Of a stretch of 64,000 nt of DNA, positions 60,752 through 64,000 are shown piece by piece. The translations under genes and the position numbers were made by a program. How positions within the stretch are numbered: position 1 is the stretch's first letter; each line of letters begins with the position of its first letter. Source of the DNA: Anderseniella sp963787895 (GTDB taxonomy: Bacteria; Pseudomonadota; Alphaproteobacteria; Rhizobiales; Aestuariivirgaceae); the NCBI GenBank assembly GCA_963787895.1, contig CAWBEX010000007.1:62001-126000 (forward strand), written 5' to 3'. The notes beneath the pieces were generated by a model. It had not been told where the DNA came from. It made no database searches and saw nothing but the letters and a program-made list of their open reading frames with translations.

Positions 60752-61909
60752 GTGAGCGCATCAAGACTTCAAATTCTGCTTGGAACGACAAAGGGTGCTT
60801 TCCTTGTTGACGGTGGCGAGGATCGCACTGGCTGGAAGGTGAAGGGCCCGTTCTGCGACGGCTGGCCGGTCAATCATGTCATTGGCGACCCTGCCACTGG
60901 TGTCATCTGGGCCGGCGGCGGAGGTGACTGGCACGGCGCTGGAGTATGGCGGTCAGCTGATACTGGTCAGACGTGGCAGCTGGCAAAACTGACTAGCGGC
61001 ACCATGGATGAGTGGGCTGCAAACGACGCAGATTTCGCAGCCATGATCAAATGGTCGGATGCACCCCGACCGTTCGACAAGACGTTTTCGCAAATCTGGT
61101 CTCTCGGATTTGCCCACGGCATGCTTTACGCAGGCACCAAACCGGCAAACCTGCTCAAGAGCGCTGATGGTGGCGAGACCTGGGAGAAAGTGCAAAGCCT
61201 GACTGATCACCCGTCAGCACAAAGCTGGAACCCTGGCGCAGCAGGGCTTGTCCTGCACACGATTGTGTCAGATCCGGGTGAGAGCAAGAAATTGTGGGTC
61301 GGCATTTCGGCTGCCGGAGTCTTTGCTACCGAGGACGGCGGCAAGAGCTGGGAAAGGCGCAACCGGTTATCCAATGCAGAAGCTTGCGAAGACCATCCAC
61401 ACCCCGCAGCTCCGCGTAATGGTGAAACCGGACACTGCGTGCACAACATGATGCGGGCCGCCGGACCTGTTGATGTGCTGTATCAGCAGAACCATCATGG
61501 AGTATGGCGCTCCGCCGACGGTGGAAGAAGCTGGGATGACATTACCGCCGGGCTGCCATCAACATTCGGGTTTCCAATCTGTGTCCATCCACATGATGCC
61601 CGCACGATCTGGACAATGCCGTTGAATGGAGATAGCGCAGGCCGCTACCCGCCTGACGCTGCATGCGCTGTGTGGCGGTCTCGCGACGGCGGAGAGACCT
61701 GGCAGGACATGCGCGCCGGGTTGCCGCAAGACAGCTGCTTCTTCACCGTTCTGCGGCAATCCATGGCCCGTGACGAACGTGAATGTCCGGGGGTTTATTT
61801 TGGCACCAATTCAGGCTCTGTATTCAGCAGCCTGGATGAAGGCGACAGCTGGCATGAAATTGCCAGGCATTTACCCACAATTTTGTCGGTGGAAGTTCTG
61901 GATTGCTGA
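60752..61909 (+). CDS. Sialidase-like beta-propeller protein with Asp-box repeats
   Basis: 385 residues carrying six Asp-box (BNR) motifs of the form SxDxGxTW: SADTGQTW, SADGGETW, TEDGGKSW, SADGGRSW, SRDGGETW and SLDEGDSW. These mark blades of a six-bladed propeller. No signal peptide is present, which is unusual since many Asp-box proteins are exported. No sialidase active-site arginines could be assigned, so function is open. The start is GTG 60752 with AGGA upstream. Confidence 0.85.
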   Translation: MSASRLQILLGTTKGAFLVDGGEDRTGWKVKGPFCDGWPVNHVIGDPATGVIWAGGGGDWHGAGVWRSADTGQTWQLAKLTSGTMDEWAANDADFAAMIKWSDAPRPFDKTFSQIWSLGFAHGMLYAGTKPANLLKSADGGETWEKVQSLTDHPSAQSWNPGAAGLVLHTIVSDPGESKKLWVGISAAGVFATEDGGKSWERRNRLSNAEACEDHPHPAAPRNGETGHCVHNMMRAAGPVDVLYQQNHHGVWRSADGGRSWDDITAGLPSTFGFPICVHPHDARTIWTMPLNGDSAGRYPPDAACAVWRSRDGGETWQDMRAGLPQDSCFFTVLRQSMARDERECPGVYFGTNSGSVFSSLDEGDSWHEIARHLPTILSVEVLDC

Positions 61910-61921
61910 CGGGCCAGATGG

Positions 61922-62782
61922 TCAAACCGGCAGCTCAGGGTCCAGTAATTCGCTGATCACTCTGTCAGTCAGGCCGGCCTCTGCCGCGTCGCGATACTTC
62001 TCCAACAGGGCTGACAGCAGGCTGGAATGACAGCCGCTTTCCCTAGCCAGTTCTTCGAGGTAGCCAAGGTCCTTCACGCTGTTTCCGACGCTGAATTTGT
62101 AGCCTTCAAAGTTGCCTTCCAGCGCATTGCCGACGATGCGTTCAAGACCTGCCGACTTCCCTGAGCCAAGTAAGGCCAGATCATAGAGTTTGCGCCAGTC
62201 CACCCCCAACGCCCTTGCATTCTGGAATGTTTCGATGGCGAGAGCAGCGGTGCCAAGAGCCAGAAAATTGCTGACCAGTTTGGCACGTGCGCCGGATCCA
62301 ACCGGGCCGAAGTGCTCGATGCGGCTGCAAAAACAGGAGAGCACTTTGCGTGCCTTGTCCGCAATCTCGCCATCGCAGCCGACGATTGCTCCCAAAACGC
62401 CTTGCTCCGCCTGTTGTGCGCCACCCGTCACCGGAGCTTCTACATAGCTCACTCCCAGTGGTTTCAGTATATCATTGAAGCTTTCCGGCCCGCCGGCCTT
62501 GTTGGTCGTGGTGTCGATGATGATGGTGCCGGCGCGCAGGGATGGCGCAAGTTCCTTGACGATCTGTTGCGCAACCGCGGTGCCTGTGACGCACATGACG
62601 ATGACCTCCGCAGTGCTCGCAATCGCAGCAAGTGATGCCGCTTCAATCGCGCCCCTCGCCACGAGGTCTTCAACCGGAGCGCGGTTTCTGTGAGCAAGAA
62701 CGTGAAGTTCATGACCGCTTGTCAGCAGGTTCACGCCCATGCCGTGGCCCATTAAACCGGCGCCGATCAGGCCAACCTTCAT
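61922..62782 (-). CDS. 3-hydroxyisobutyrate dehydrogenase-like NAD(P)-dependent oxidoreductase
   Basis: 286 residues. The Rossmann loop is KVGLIGAGLMGHGMG, the substrate loop EAPVTGGAQQAEQG, and the catalytic lysine lies in SGARAKLVSNFLALG. The family oxidises beta-hydroxyacids such as 3-hydroxyisobutyrate, tartronate semialdehyde or glyoxylate relatives. It converges with the Asp-box gene. The substrate is not evident. Confidence 0.88.
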   Translation of the reverse strand: MKVGLIGAGLMGHGMGVNLLTSGHELHVLAHRNRAPVEDLVARGAIEAASLAAIASTAEVIVMCVTGTAVAQQIVKELAPSLRAGTIIIDTTTNKAGGPESFNDILKPLGVSYVEAPVTGGAQQAEQGVLGAIVGCDGEIADKARKVLSCFCSRIEHFGPVGSGARAKLVSNFLALGTAALAIETFQNARALGVDWRKLYDLALLGSGKSAGLERIVGNALEGNFEGYKFSVGNSVKDLGYLEELARESGCHSSLLSALLEKYRDAAEAGLTDRVISELLDPELPV

Positions 62783-63056
62783 CTGCTGCTCCTCCGTTTG
62801 TTAAATCCTGCGCTCTTACCTTGCCTTCATGCCGCCTCCGGTCAATGGCAATAAAGCTGCCCGGTCACCATTGAAGGCGATTATAAAACTGCCTGAGCCT
62901 TCCTTAGGGGAGATGCGCTTTGTCGGTGACTGTCTCGCGGCGCATCAGGTTGGTTCGACAAATCAACAAACACTTGGCAGGGAATCTTTGGCTTGCTCTT
63001 GGCCAGAGGCTCGGGCTAGTGGTTTTGCAAACTCGTTGACTTGGAAAGTAGTTCGC

Positions 63057-64000
63057 ATGAGCGTCGCAGTACCCGATACAGCAGAGACCCGCGCCATCAT
63101 TGAAGACAAGGCTCAGCTGGTCAGCTACCTGGAAGCAGGCTGCAAGCCCAAGGAACATTGGCGCATTGGCACCGAGCACGAGAAGTTTGCTTTCCTGACA
63201 GACACGCTGGAGCCTGTGCCGTATTTTGGCGACCGCTCCATCAAGGCGCTTCTTGAGGGTCTGGCTACCCGGTTTGGCTGGACCCCGGCCATGGAGGGTG
63301 AACATATTATTGGCCTTACCGACCCGGCGACAGGTGGCAATGTTTCGCTTGAGCCAGGCGGTCAGTTCGAGTTGTCAGGTGCGCCGCTGGAGAACATCTT
63401 CCAGACCTGTCAGGAGGTGCACGAGCATCTGATGCAGGTACGTGAGGTGGGGGATGAGCTTGGCATCGGTTTTCTTGGGCTGGGCTTCAACCCGCTGTGG
63501 AAGCGTGAAGACATTCCTGTCATGCCCAAGGGCCGTTACAAGATCATGCGTGAATACATGGGCAAGAAAGGCAGCCTGGGCCGGGACATGATGCTTCGCT
63601 CTTGCACGGTTCAGGTGAATCAGGATTTCTCTTCGGAAGCTGACATGGTGCAGAAAATGCGTGTGTCGCTGGCGTTGCAACCGGTGGCAACAGCATTGTT
63701 TGCTTGTTCGCCGTTTACCGAAGGCAAGCCCAACGGGTTCAGGTCGTTCCGGTCTGAAATCTGGCGTGACACAGACCCTGACCGTACTGGCATGTTGCCG
63801 TTCGTGTTCGACGAGGGATTCGGGTTTGAGCAGTATGTCGACTATGCCATTGACGTGCCGATGTATTTCGTAAATCGCGGTGGCAAGTACATCGATTGTT
63901 CCGGTGAAAGCTTCCGCGCATTCATGGCAGGCACCATGCCAAAGTTGCCTGGCGAAAAGCCGACCATGAAGGATTGGGCCGATCACCTAACCACGATTTT
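63057..64000 (+). CDS. gshA: Glutamate-cysteine ligase, plant/alphaproteobacterial type, 3' end outside the window
   Basis: The frame is open from ATG 63057 (GGAAAG upstream) to the right edge, 314 codons. Family-typical stretches are HWRIGTEHEKFAFL, SLEPGGQFELSGAPLENIFQ, LGLGFNPLWKREDIPVMPKG and SCTVQVNQDFSSEADMVQKM. It forms gamma-glutamylcysteine, the first step of glutathione synthesis. The C-terminal third is missing because of the window edge. Confidence 0.93.
   Translation, partial: MSVAVPDTAETRAIIEDKAQLVSYLEAGCKPKEHWRIGTEHEKFAFLTDTLEPVPYFGDRSIKALLEGLATRFGWTPAMEGEHIIGLTDPATGGNVSLEPGGQFELSGAPLENIFQTCQEVHEHLMQVREVGDELGIGFLGLGFNPLWKREDIPVMPKGRYKIMREYMGKKGSLGRDMMLRSCTVQVNQDFSSEADMVQKMRVSLALQPVATALFACSPFTEGKPNGFRSFRSEIWRDTDPDRTGMLPFVFDEGFGFEQYVDYAIDVPMYFVNRGGKYIDCSGESFRAFMAGTMPKLPGEKPTMKDWADHLTTI

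Overview
This 64 kb window reads as ordinary chromosome of an alphaproteobacterium, most likely in or near the Hyphomicrobiales (Rhizobiales). Reasons: a Caulobacter/Rhizobium-type cpa (tad) pilus locus, an SRP RNA-dnaX-ybaB-recR block, a DUF4170 gene, a plant/alphaproteobacterial-type glutamate-cysteine ligase, paired YejA-type binding proteins, and a HrcA/CIRCE-controlled groESL operon. The genus cannot be fixed from the sequence. No transposase, phage, tRNA, 16S/23S rRNA or CRISPR array was recognised.

Layout. 1-6.3 kb: a Liv-type ABC importer (permease cut by the left edge, binding protein), divergent from a Rieske oxygenase, a glutamine-synthetase-like ligase (with a single-base frameshift) and, convergent to them, an enol-lactonase/carboxymuconolactone-decarboxylase fusion. 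Together they look like an uptake and oxidation set for an aromatic or amine compound. 6.5-10.6 kb: EamA transporter, aminotransferase, Tat-type rhodanese protein, MFS transporter. 10.7-23.1 kb: the Tad/Flp pilus locus. TadE/G-like pseudopilins and a stand-alone CpaC-N-like protein lie on the minus strand; flp, cpaA, cpaB, cpaC, cpaD, cpaE, cpaF, tadB and tadC lie on the plus strand; the TPR lipoprotein tadD is on the minus strand; a TadG-like vWA protein lies apart at 41 kb. 23.3-34.6 kb: M17 aminopeptidase, MarR regulator, NlpC/P60 hydrolase, a hydroxyacid dehydrogenase and yejF-yejE-yejB with two yejA copies (the second frameshifted), plausibly peptide or muropeptide uptake and breakdown.

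34.7-43.7 kb: membrane-anchored tandem cytochrome c, prephenate dehydratase, NudC, SRP RNA, dnaX, ybaB, recR, tadG, rmuC. 43.9-48.9 kb: two similar cold-shock genes flank a FecR-domain protein with a Gly/Asn/His/Asp-rich tail and a CHASE2-GGDEF-EAL protein, a probable periplasm-to-cyclic-di-GMP signalling pair. 49.1-51.3 kb: groESL with CIRCE and promoter. 51.4-64 kb: two uncharacterised envelope proteins, a degenerate EAL (TipF-like) protein, a HAD phosphatase, ribF, DUF4170, an inositol-monophosphatase family enzyme, pmbA/tldE, ubiA, rsmE, a Stf0 sulfotransferase, a possible 38-codon ORF, an Asp-box propeller protein, a 3-hydroxyisobutyrate dehydrogenase-like enzyme and the start of gshA.

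Many genes are translationally coupled through ATGA or TGATG overlaps. The two clear gene breaks (near 4872 and 32493-32496) are both single-base, so sequencing error must be excluded before calling real loss.
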